From positions 1 through 6,187 of the forward strand of contig JADFYA010000230.1 of NCBI GenBank assembly GCA_015233285.1: a stretch of DNA of 6,187 nt. Reading direction: 5' to 3'. The DNA comes from Deltaproteobacteria bacterium. Lineage in GTDB: Bacteria; Desulfobacterota; JADFXK01. The translations under genes were made by a program, and so were the position numbers. Below the pieces are notes generated by a model. The model had not been told where the DNA came from and ran no database searches. It worked only from the letters and a program-made list of their open reading frames with translations. Shown piece after piece: positions 1-6,187 of the stretch; positions within the stretch are counted from its first letter, which is position 1; each line of letters begins with the position of its first letter.

Positions 1-2002
1 GTTCCTTAGACCGGTACAGCCGCTGAGACAGGGCCCGGTAAAGAATTTGATTGACCAGGCTGCTCTTGCCCGAACCGGACACCCCGGTCACACAGGTGAA
101 ACAACCCAGGGGAAACTTAACGTCAATGTCCCTGAGGTTATTTTCCGCGGCCCCAACAATCTCCAGCCAACCTTTCTGGGTCTGCCGTCTTCGGCCCGGC
201 ACCGGGATAGTCTTGCGTCCGGCCAGATAGTCCCCGGTCAACGAGTTCTCATCTGCCAAAAGCTGATCCGGCGGGCCGCTGAACACCACTTCCCCGCCAT
301 GGACTCCCGCGCCCGGCCCCATGTCCACCACGAAATCCGCGGCCATGATTGTATCAGCGTCATGCTCCACCACTAAAACGGTATTACCCAGGTCCCGCAT
401 GGCCTTCAGTGTTTTCAGCAGCCGTTCGTTATCCCGCTGATGCAGTCCGATGCTGGGTTCATCAAGAATATATAGGACCCCGACCAACCGGGAACCGATC
501 TGGGTGGCTAACCGGATTCGTTGCCCTTCGCCGCCGGACAGGGTGGCCGAGGTCCGGTCCAGGGTCAGGTAATTCAGGCCCACGTTATCCAGAAAATCCA
601 GCCGCTCCAGAATCTCTTTGGTTATCCTCCGGGCCACCTCCATTTCCTTCGGAGTCAGTTCGATCTGCCTGAAAAATTGCCGGCTTTCCGTGATAGTATG
701 ACGCGAGACCTCATAGATGGACAATCCATTTATCTTCACGGCCAGGCTTTCCGGTTTCAGCTTGGCTCCGTGACACTCGGGACAGGGGCGGTTGTTCATG
801 TATTGCTGGATTTCTTCTCGAATGGCCTGGGAGTTGGTTTCTTTGTACCGGCGGTTAAGATTGTTGATAACGCCCTCAAAGGGACGGGTATATCGGTACA
901 GCCGCTCATCTCCGCCTTCCCTGGAAAAACTGAACTCAATGGGAGTGTCTCCTGATCCGGTCAAAACAACCGATTGGGCCTCCTGGCTGAGCTGTTCGAA
1001 CGGGATGTCTAAACTAAATCCGTAATGCCGGGATAGGGCTTCCAGTGTCTGGATGAAATAATCCGAGCTCTTGTTCTCCCAGGGTACGATCGCCCCTTCC
1101 TTCAATGACAGATGCGGGTTGGACACAATGAGTTCCGGATCGAAATACATCATCGCACCCAGACCATCACACTTGGGACAGGCGCCTTGAGGATTATTGA
1201 ATGAAAACATTTGAGGGGTCGGGTCGGGACAACTGACCCGGCAAACAGGACAGGCCAGTTCCCGGCTGAACAAGATATCTTCCCGGCCGTCTTTGTTAAT
1301 CTTGATTAACCCCTCCGACAGGGATAAAGCCAGTTCGATGGAATCCACCAAACGTTCACGAATCCCGTCCTTGACCACCAACCGGTCAACCACGGCCTCA
1401 ATGTCGTGCTTTTTATTTTTATCTAAAGGAATGTCGTTATCCAGAGACAGGATGTGTCCATCCACCCGGACTCGGACAAAGCCCTCTTTCTTCAACCGGT
1501 GGAAAATCTTCTGGTGTTCCCCCTTTTTCTGTTCAGTCAGCGGGGCCAGAATGATAATCTTCGTGTTTTCGGAATAGGATAATATGGTTGAAGCAATTTC
1601 TTGCACACTCTGAGAAGAGATGGACCGACCGCACTTGGGGCAATGAGGCCGGCCGGCCCGGGCAAACAACACCCGAAGATAATCGTATATTTCCGTAACC
1701 GTACCCACCGTGGACCGGGGGTTCTTACTGGTTGTTTTCTGTTCGATGGAGATAGCCGGCGACAAACCTTCAATGCTATCCACATCGGGCTTGTCCATCT
1801 GCTCCAAAAACTGCCGGGCGTAGGCCGAGAGAGACTCCACGTACCGCCTCTGCCCTTCAGCATAAATGGTGTCAAAAGCCAGGGTGGACTTACCCGAGCC
1901 GCTAAGTCCCGTAATAACCACCAACTTGTCACGGGGAATGGTCAGGTCTATATCTTTGAGGTTATGCTCTCTGGCGCCTCTAATAACTATCTTATCTTGC
2001 AT
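1..2002 (-). CDS. uvrA: UvrA, excinuclease ABC subunit A (3' end beyond window)
   Basis: UvrA is the DNA-damage-recognition ATPase of nucleotide excision repair; it dimerises and loads UvrB at lesions in the cytoplasm. I read the frame codon by codon from the ATG at 2002 to the window edge: 667 codons, no stop, no frameshift. The first Walker A (GLSGSGKS) has its lysine at residue 38. CPVC (251-254) and CPKC (275-278) form the zinc module of the UvrB/DNA-binding insertion. The first ABC signature LSGGEGQR begins at 488 and Walker B follows with D514-E515. The second Walker A (GVSGSGKS) has its lysine at 646, the same number as in E. coli UvrA, so the N-terminal two thirds are full length. The second signature, second Walker B and C-terminal zinc finger (about 270 residues) lie off the left edge. 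Extra CxxC pairs occur at 121-124 and 407-410. The start lies 10 bases after the pdxA stop with only a weak purine-rich ribosome site (GGAAAAG), suggesting translation coupled to pdxA. Identity is certain. Confidence 0.98.
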   Translation of the reverse strand, partial: MQDKIVIRGAREHNLKDIDLTIPRDKLVVITGLSGSGKSTLAFDTIYAEGQRRYVESLSAYARQFLEQMDKPDVDSIEGLSPAISIEQKTTSKNPRSTVGTVTEIYDYLRVLFARAGRPHCPKCGRSISSQSVQEIASTILSYSENTKIIILAPLTEQKKGEHQKIFHRLKKEGFVRVRVDGHILSLDNDIPLDKNKKHDIEAVVDRLVVKDGIRERLVDSIELALSLSEGLIKINKDGREDILFSRELACPVCRVSCPDPTPQMFSFNNPQGACPKCDGLGAMMYFDPELIVSNPHLSLKEGAIVPWENKSSDYFIQTLEALSRHYGFSLDIPFEQLSQEAQSVVLTGSGDTPIEFSFSREGGDERLYRYTRPFEGVINNLNRRYKETNSQAIREEIQQYMNNRPCPECHGAKLKPESLAVKINGLSIYEVSRHTITESRQFFRQIELTPKEMEVARRITKEILERLDFLDNVGLNYLTLDRTSATLSGGEGQRIRLATQIGSRLVGVLYILDEPSIGLHQRDNERLLKTLKAMRDLGNTVLVVEHDADTIMAADFVVDMGPGAGVHGGEVVFSGPPDQLLADENSLTGDYLAGRKTIPVPGRRRQTQKGWLEIVGAAENNLRDIDVKFPLGCFTCVTGVSGSGKSSLVNQILYRALSQRLYRSKE

Positions 2003-2012
2003 ATTGTCTGGT

Positions 2013-3068
2013 CTATTCTTTTCCAACCGCGTCGAGGTTGTTTAAGGGCCGGCGTCTTCTGTTTTCGGCCATGGTCACGGCCATGCTCATGGCGGCCACC
2101 AGACTCGACTCGTCGGCCCGGCCTGTTCCGGCCAGGTCGTAGGCCGTACCGTGATCCACCGAGGTCCGAATGATGGGCATGTTCAGGGTCACGTTGACCC
2201 CGTCTTCAAAATGCAGGAGTTTAAAAGGAATCAGACCCTGATCATGATACATGGCCACCACGGCGTCGAATTCACCCCTGGCCGCCCGGTAGAAAATCGT
2301 ATCAGCCGGCCAGGGACCGGATACGTTCATCCCTCTTTCCCGGCCCATAGATACAGCCCGGCCAATAATATCCATGTCTTCCCGGCCGAAAAGGCCCTCT
2401 TCTCCGGCGTGCGGGTTGAGACCGGCCACAGCCAACCGGGGCGCGCTAAAGGCAAAGTCCCGCCGGAGCGCCTCCCAGGTGATAATCATCGTCTCCAGCA
2501 CATTCTCAATGGTCAAGAGGCCGGAGACGTCTCTTAACGGCACATGGATCGTGATCAGGGTCACCTTAAACGATTCCGTGGCCAGCATCATGACCACTTT
2601 GTCCGTGCCGGTGAGGTGGGCCAGGAACTGAGTATGGCCCTGATAATGGTACCCCGCCTGGTTTAGGGTGTGCTTGTTGATCGGGCAGGTGACCACGGCC
2701 TCGACCCGGCCGGCCATAGCCGCCTTAACCGCGGCCATAATAAACTCCGCCGAGTCCTTACCGGTCGCTACCGCCGGTTTGCCGGAAAGAAAATCCGACT
2801 CTGGGGCGGTCCCCAGATCGACCAGGGCGACATCAGAACCGCCTGGCGGTATCTCCGCGGCGTCATGGGTTAAAGAGAAAACCAGACCGGTCTTGAGAAT
2901 TTCTTCGGCCTTGACCAAAGCGCCCCGCCGGCCGAACACCACGGGCCGGCACCCTGCCGTCACCTCTGGACGGATCAAGGCTTTTAAGATTATCTCCGGC
3001 CCGACTCCAGCCGCGTCCCCCATGGTCAGGGCAATCACCGGCCGGATAGATTCATCCTTACTCTTCAT
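2013..3068 (-). CDS. pdxA: PdxA, 4-hydroxythreonine-4-phosphate dehydrogenase
   Basis: PdxA oxidises 4-phosphooxy-L-threonine with NAD(P)+; the product decarboxylates and is condensed with deoxyxylulose 5-phosphate by PdxJ in the DXP-dependent pyridoxal phosphate pathway. It is a cytoplasmic, metal-dependent homodimer. The 351-residue product (E. coli: 329) carries [11 protein letters not shown] at 15-25, TCPINK at 127-132, GHTQ at 144-147, and the three metal-binding histidines H175 (IHVPL), H220 (NPHAGE) and H275 (YHDQG). Their spacing of 45 and 55 equals that of E. coli H166, H211 and H266. The C-terminal block [18 protein letters not shown] (292-309) is also intact. The frame stays open upstream to an ATG at 3221, but I chose 3068: a GGAGG lies five bases before it, the family begins here, and the likely promoter lies inside the upstream extension. 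An in-frame ATG at 3107 has no good ribosome site. One oddity is Q147 where the usual motif is GHTE. uvrA follows after 10 bases. Confidence 0.95.
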   Translation of the reverse strand: MKSKDESIRPVIALTMGDAAGVGPEIILKALIRPEVTAGCRPVVFGRRGALVKAEEILKTGLVFSLTHDAAEIPPGGSDVALVDLGTAPESDFLSGKPAVATGKDSAEFIMAAVKAAMAGRVEAVVTCPINKHTLNQAGYHYQGHTQFLAHLTGTDKVVMMLATESFKVTLITIHVPLRDVSGLLTIENVLETMIITWEALRRDFAFSAPRLAVAGLNPHAGEEGLFGREDMDIIGRAVSMGRERGMNVSGPWPADTIFYRAARGEFDAVVAMYHDQGLIPFKLLHFEDGVNVTLNMPIIRTSVDHGTAYDLAGTGRADESSLVAAMSMAVTMAENRRRRPLNNLDAVGKE

Positions 3069-3073
3069 CAGGG

Positions 3074-3078
3074 CCTCC
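3074..3078 (-). promoter_or_regulatory. Ribosome-binding site deciding the pdxA start
   Basis: On the minus strand this reads GGAGG and lies five bases before the ATG at 3068. No comparable site precedes the in-frame ATG at 3107 or the one at 3221. This is the main reason for giving PdxA 351 residues rather than 364 or 402. Confidence 0.75.
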
Positions 3079-3116
3079 ACCCTCGTAAATTCAAGCACTT
3101 CAGACATAAACAATAT

Positions 3117-3153
3117 GCCGCCGGAACAATTGCGGCCAGGCCCTCTTGGCGGC
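3117..3153 (-). promoter_or_regulatory. GC-rich hairpin in the pdxA leader
   Basis: GCCGCC (3117-3122) and GGCGGC (3148-3153) are perfect inverted repeats separated by 25 bases. They would form a six-base-pair GC stem, extendable by G-U pairs, in the 5' leader between the predicted promoter and the pdxA start. No U-run follows on the minus strand, so it is not an intrinsic terminator. I do not recognise a known riboswitch. It may affect leader stability or be incidental. Confidence 0.25.
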
Positions 3154-3174
3154 GTGGATTTCGGGCAAAACGAT

Positions 3175-3203
3175 ATTTTAGGATTAATTCCTCCCGAAGT
3201 CAA
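3175..3203 (-). promoter_or_regulatory. Predicted sigma70-type promoter of pdxA-uvrA
   Basis: On the minus strand, -35 TTGACT (3198-3203) and -10 TAAAAT (3175-3180) each match the consensus at five of six positions, with an ideal 17-base spacer. Transcription would start near 3168, giving a leader of about 100 nt before pdxA. The promoter lies within the open upstream extension of the pdxA frame, which argues that the extension is not translated from its first ATG. No LexA-like dyad (CTG-N10-CAG) is visible nearby, so SOS control of the downstream uvrA is not suggested. Confidence 0.65.
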
Positions 3204-3295
3204 ACCAAAAGGCGGCCCCACCAGAATACCGGTCGAAAAACTGTCTTTACCTTCAAAAAGATATTTGCCTTTTTGAGCCCGTTATAATATCATCC

Positions 3296-3415
3296 GTCAT
3301 TCCAGCATGGAATAAAAAGCTGAATACGGAAAAGAGAAACGAACTTCGTGGCGCCCTCTTGTTATTTCCAGCGACGCAAAAAATCTTAAGATTCCTCACA
3401 TCCGCTGGGCATGAC
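3296..3415. repeat. 120-bp MITE-like element with imperfect terminal inverted repeats
   Basis: The ends GTCATTCCAGC (3296-3306) and GCTGGGCATGAC (3404-3415) are near-perfect reverse complements, differing by a substitution and one extra base. Inside are a hairpin of ATTCCA and TGGAAT around GCA (3299-3313) and a perfect 12-base palindrome AATCTTAAGATT (3382-3393). No protein is encoded. Ends of the GTCATTCC type with an inner GGAATCT are common in small non-autonomous dispersed repeats of environmental bacteria, so I infer a degenerate copy of such an element. It lies between the divergent pdxA and lipoprotein promoters. Whether it is dispersed cannot be seen from this single copy. Confidence 0.45.
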
Positions 3416-3439
3416 AAGGTACAAATCATGTTTTTTTGG

Positions 3440-3468
3440 TTGCGGCCCAAGGCCCTGCCGTGTATTAA
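3440..3468 (+). promoter_or_regulatory. Candidate promoter of the lipoprotein gene
   Basis: TTGCGG (3440-3445) and TATTAA (3463-3468) are separated by 17 bases and match the sigma70 hexamers at three and four positions. Transcription would begin near 3475, about 20 nt before the ATG, leaving just enough leader for the ribosome site. The match is modest, and the intact spacing and position are the main support. It begins 24 bases outside the right end of the inverted-repeat element. Confidence 0.35.
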
Positions 3469-3495
3469 CCCCACCCCAAAGAATGAGGAGTTGTT

Positions 3496-4389
3496 ATGAA
3501 CGGACGACGATACGGATGGTGCTTAATGGCGGCTTGGGTCATGCTGGCGACTTCGGTCCTCGGATGCGCCACCACGGAAAAACTCACGCGTGATTTTTTT
3601 ATGAAAGACAGCGGCCTAAAAAGGAAACTGGCCGTTTTAGCGGTTACAGATCCTTTACATCCCAAAGACAATATCCTCAACATCATCGCCGATGAGATGA
3701 TTAAGCGGGAGCTTCAACAAAACAATCGGCTGATCCTGGTCACCGGAAAAACCGTAGACCAAATCCAGGAAGCGGAATACGGCGGAGGGGCCAAGGCCGT
3801 CATGAATGAGGCCAGGGTTCAAGGCGTGGATGCCGTCATGATGGCCAATATTGCCGATTTTGAAATTCAGAAGGACCTGACCGGCATCATCGGCTTCCGC
3901 TCCGAGACACCCATCCTGACCATCACCTTGAAAATACGAGTTACGGCCACGGAAGACGGCACTCTTCTGGTGGATACATTCCGAAGCGGGCAGGTCAAAC
4001 TGGCCGACTACCCGGATAAGACACCGAATAAGTTATCTTCTTACCCCAAGAACAAATTCATCGACTGTCTCAATCAGGCTATCACCGGCCTAATGCAGGA
4101 TTTGGCCGAAGCCGTAGCCAACCGACCTTGGGTAGGTTTTCCCAGCAAAATAGACGGCCAAAGAGTGAATCTACAGGTGGGGCAGGATGTGGGCCTGGCC
4201 ACCGGGCAGGAATTAACGGTGATTCAAAGAGGCCCGGAAGCCAAATCAGTTGATGGAAGAATTTACAACATGACGGGCAAAGCCATTGGTACGGTAAGGC
4301 TGGCAGAGGTGGGAAGCAATTCTTCTCAGGCCCAAGTGGTCAAGGGTGGCCCGGTGACAATGGACTGTTTTTTTAAGACTCGGGATTAA
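3496..4389 (+). CDS. Putative outer-membrane lipoprotein with CsgG/LpoB-like and FlgT-C-like domains
   Basis: I do not recognise a named family. The 297-residue product begins with a positively charged n-region (MNGRR), a hydrophobic stretch (about 8-22) and a lipobox VLGC with the lipidated cysteine at 24. The next residue is alanine, not aspartate, which by the E. coli sorting rule favours the outer membrane. Residues 43-205 look like an alpha/beta domain: strand KLAVLAV (44-50), helix IIADEMIKREL (63-73), strand RLILVTG (78-84), then VDAVMMANIADFEI (111-124) and strands around 139-165, reminiscent of CsgG/LpoB/TolB-N type domains. Residues 212-290 look like a small beta-barrel of the FlgT C-terminal kind (KIDGQRVNLQVGQDVGLATGQELTV, TGKAIGTVRLAEV). 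Role unknown; a structural or assembly factor at the envelope is an inference from domain resemblance only. GAGGAG five bases before the ATG supports the start. It stands alone on the plus strand, and its 3' end overlaps recN by 17 bases. Confidence 0.85.
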   Translation: MNGRRYGWCLMAAWVMLATSVLGCATTEKLTRDFFMKDSGLKRKLAVLAVTDPLHPKDNILNIIADEMIKRELQQNNRLILVTGKTVDQIQEAEYGGGAKAVMNEARVQGVDAVMMANIADFEIQKDLTGIIGFRSETPILTITLKIRVTATEDGTLLVDTFRSGQVKLADYPDKTPNKLSSYPKNKFIDCLNQAITGLMQDLAEAVANRPWVGFPSKIDGQRVNLQVGQDVGLATGQELTVIQRGPEAKSVDGRIYNMTGKAIGTVRLAEVGSNSSQAQVVKGGPVTMDCFFKTRD

Positions 4390-6106
4390 ACGCGGCGCCA
4401 GCGGCGATGATCTCTCGAGCATGGGCCAAAGTGTTGGAGGAAGAGCCGGCCCCGCCTAACATCCGGGCGATTTCCTCTATCCTTTCTTCCTTGTCCAAGA
4501 GCTTGACCGTGGTCACCGTCCGGCCGGCACTGGTCATTTTTTCCACTCGAAAGTGAGTCTGCCCGTAGCCGGCGATTTGCGGCAGATGAGTGATACACAA
4601 GACCTGATGGTAGTTGGATAAGACCTTAAGTTTTTGTCCGACAACACGGGCTGTCTGGCCGCCGATGCCGGTGTCGACTTCATCAAAAATCAGGGTTTCC
4701 ACCGCGCCCTTCTGGGCCAGGGCCTTTTTTACGCCCAGGAGAATACGGGATAGTTCCCCCCCGGATGCTATCTTGGCCAGCGGCTTCAACTCCTCACCGG
4801 GGTTCGGAGAAATAAAAAATTCTACTTCGTCCATTCCTTTTGGAGTGAGGTAGGCCGGAATGGCCCAGGAGGGGCCGGTGTCCTCCGGGATTGGGTCGGG
4901 ATCCCCAGGCCGGTCCTCAAATCGAACAGCAAAGACCCCTTCCAGCATCCCCAATGACCGTATTTCCGATTGGACAGCCTGAGAGAAATCGATAGCTGCC
5001 GCCAAACGCATTCGAGACAATTCTTCGGCTAACGACACCGCTGCCTTGAGTTCCTTCCTCCATTCAGCATCCAACTCCGATATCTTATCCTCTCCTCCAG
5101 CCAGGTCGTCCAGCTCCTGCCGGGTAGTCGAATGAAAAGACAGGACATCTTGCAGGGTGGGGCCATATTTTCGCTTCAGCCGGGTCAAGACGCTGAGACG
5201 TTCCTCCGCCTGCTCCAATCTCTCGGGATTAAAGACAATTGTTTGCGAATAATCACGCAGATAGGCGGACACATCCTCAACCTGATACCGGGCCGACTCC
5301 AGTTGCTCGGATAATCCGGTCATAGATGAGTCATATTCCGTTATCTTCTCCAGGTTTCGTCCGGCTTCGGCCAGTTGTTCCATGACTGAGCCACCTTGAT
5401 CATAAAGCAATCCCAGACACCGCAGGGTCAGGTGATTTATCTTCTCGGCGTGGATCAACCGGTGACGTTCTTCTTCTAGTTCGTCGTCTTCATTTGGCCG
5501 GACACCGGCCGAATCAATTTCCCGCAGTTGAAAGGATAATAAATCCAACCGATCGGCCTGCTGATTCCGGGCCGCCACTACTTTATTTAGCTTGGCCGTA
5601 AGAGTTTGCAGCCCGTTGTAAGTCTCTCGGACCCGGCTTTTCAAAGGCTCGGAAGCGGCGAACTGATCAAGGATGTCCAGATGATTTTCACTATTCAAAA
5701 GGGATTGGTGCTCATGTTGACCAGAAATATTGATTAAAGCCGAGGTGAGGGTTTCCAGCATGTTCAGCGTGGCGGGTTGTCCGTTGATGTATGCCCGGCT
5801 GCGGCCGGTCCCGGATATGACCCGCCGGATCACCAGGCCATCCGAAAAATCCAGGCCGAGATTTTCGACAACTGGTCCCAGGGCCTTGTCATCGTCCACC
5901 AGGAACATGGCCTGCACTTCAGCCGCGTCCGCCCCTGACCGAACCATATCCTGGGTGGCCCGCCCCCCCAAAATCAAATTAACCGCACTGATGATAATGG
6001 ACTTTCCGGCCCCGGTTTCACCGGAAATGACATTCAACCCTGATTCAAAGGCCAAATGAAGACGGTCGATAATAGCCAGGTTGGAAATGACAAGTTCAGA
6101 TAGCAT
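4373..6106 (-). CDS. recN: RecN, DNA double-strand break repair ATPase
   Basis: RecN is an SMC-like ATPase that acts early in recombinational repair of double-strand breaks, tethering DNA ends on the nucleoid. The protein is 577 residues (E. coli 553). The start MLSELVISNLAIID is the family's canonical N-terminus. Walker A is GETGAGKS (29-36); GQHEHQSLL (129-137) is the conserved motif before the coiled coil. About 150-385 is charged and helical, matching the two coiled-coil arms. NPGEELKPL (435-443), signature ASGGELSR (447-454), Walker B with D475-E476 (FDEVDTGIGG) and switch histidine H507 (THLPQIA) complete the C-terminal ATPase half, so the enzyme looks active. A loop around 396-424, rich in P, D and G, probably accounts for most of the extra length. 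No clear Shine-Dalgarno sequence precedes the ATG, and no CTG-N10-CAG SOS box is visible upstream. It follows the upstream minus-strand gene by 39 bases, so co-transcription is likely. Confidence 0.97.
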   Translation of the reverse strand: MLSELVISNLAIIDRLHLAFESGLNVISGETGAGKSIIISAVNLILGGRATQDMVRSGADAAEVQAMFLVDDDKALGPVVENLGLDFSDGLVIRRVISGTGRSRAYINGQPATLNMLETLTSALINISGQHEHQSLLNSENHLDILDQFAASEPLKSRVRETYNGLQTLTAKLNKVVAARNQQADRLDLLSFQLREIDSAGVRPNEDDELEEERHRLIHAEKINHLTLRCLGLLYDQGGSVMEQLAEAGRNLEKITEYDSSMTGLSEQLESARYQVEDVSAYLRDYSQTIVFNPERLEQAEERLSVLTRLKRKYGPTLQDVLSFHSTTRQELDDLAGGEDKISELDAEWRKELKAAVSLAEELSRMRLAAAIDFSQAVQSEIRSLGMLEGVFAVRFEDRPGDPDPIPEDTGPSWAIPAYLTPKGMDEVEFFISPNPGEELKPLAKIASGGELSRILLGVKKALAQKGAVETLIFDEVDTGIGGQTARVVGQKLKVLSNYHQVLCITHLPQIAGYGQTHFRVEKMTSAGRTVTTVKLLDKEERIEEIARMLGGAGSSSNTLAHAREIIAAGAAFNPES

Positions 6107-6145
6107 GGGTAATAATTTACGCCCGTTTATTTTGTCGTTACATCG

Positions 6146-6187
6146 TTACAAGGTGGCCGCGGGAAGCTCAATAGTAAAAGTACATCC
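6146..6187 (-). CDS. C-terminus of a probable sensor histidine kinase (5' part beyond window)
   Basis: Thirteen in-frame codons run from the right edge to a TAA (6146-6148) and read GCTFTIELPAATL. The pattern G-x-T-F-T-I-x-L-P-A is the usual last strand of the HATPase_c domain that ends sensor histidine kinases (commonly GTTFTIELP). The cysteine replaces a more usual threonine or serine. The stop lies 39 bases before recN on the same strand, as expected for the 3' end of a preceding gene. With so few residues the assignment rests on one motif; another ATPase of the same fold or a chance frame remains possible. Confidence 0.5.
   Translation of the reverse strand, partial: GCTFTIELPAATL

Noticed and set aside
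521..955. 144-codon plus-strand frame opposite uvrA
   Set aside because: It is an antisense shadow over conserved UvrA sequence, including the CPEC motif and the region before the ABC signature.
1537..1932. 131-codon minus-strand frame inside uvrA
   Set aside because: It is out of frame with uvrA, whose own frame is intact and carries every expected motif here.
2668..3276. 202-codon open frame on the plus strand opposite pdxA
   Set aside because: It is a shadow of the pdxA coding strand: it overlaps conserved PdxA motifs, has no ribosome site and encodes a low-complexity product with no recognisable domain.
3253..3276. AT-rich hairpin (TCAAAAAG and CTTTTTGA, eight-base loop)
   Set aside because: The stem is almost all A-T and no gene on either strand ends just before it, so a terminator call is not supported.
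3283..3288. Perfect TATAAT on the plus strand
   Set aside because: No acceptable -35 hexamer lies 16-18 bases upstream, and it would give a leader of about 200 nt through the repeat element; probably chance in AT-rich DNA.
3253..3474. 73-codon minus-strand frame upstream of pdxA
   Set aside because: It spans the inverted-repeat element, has no good ribosome site and resembles no protein; more likely non-coding.
6107..6145. Possible SOS (LexA) box before recN
   Set aside because: No CTG-N10-CAG or similar dyad is present; only a short direct repeat is seen.

Overview
The window carries conserved chromosomal genes and no mobile-element gene, CRISPR array, RNA gene or defence system that I can support. 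A lipoprotein with an outer-membrane type lipobox points to a diderm bacterium. The moderately GC-rich sequence, the pdxA-uvrA pair and the two-domain lipoprotein fit a Desulfobacterota (deltaproteobacterial) chromosome best, but that assignment is inference.

Layout. Positions 1-2002 (minus) hold the first 667 codons of uvrA, open without a stop or frameshift and cut by the window edge just after the second Walker A motif. Ten bases upstream lies pdxA (2013-3068, minus), and the two look like one transcript. A near-consensus sigma70-type promoter for that transcript lies at 3175-3203, with a roughly 100-nt leader that can form a GC hairpin. The divergent intergenic region (3069-3495) also holds a 120-bp element with imperfect terminal inverted repeats and a weaker promoter facing the other way. 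A lipoprotein gene (3496-4389, plus) follows; its last 17 bases overlap the 3' end of recN (4373-6106, minus). At the right edge, 6146-6187 (minus) encodes the last 13 residues of what looks like a sensor histidine kinase.

How the genes relate. uvrA (nucleotide excision repair) and recN (double-strand break repair) are both DNA-repair ATPases on the same strand, separated by a gene of vitamin B6 synthesis and by an oppositely oriented envelope lipoprotein. pdxA and uvrA are probably co-transcribed, whereas the lipoprotein is its own unit. recN probably follows the histidine-kinase gene in a transcript entering from the right.

The least ordinary items are the uncharacterised two-domain lipoprotein, the small inverted-repeat element, and the terminator-free tail-to-tail overlap. 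None amounts to clear evidence of a new biological system.
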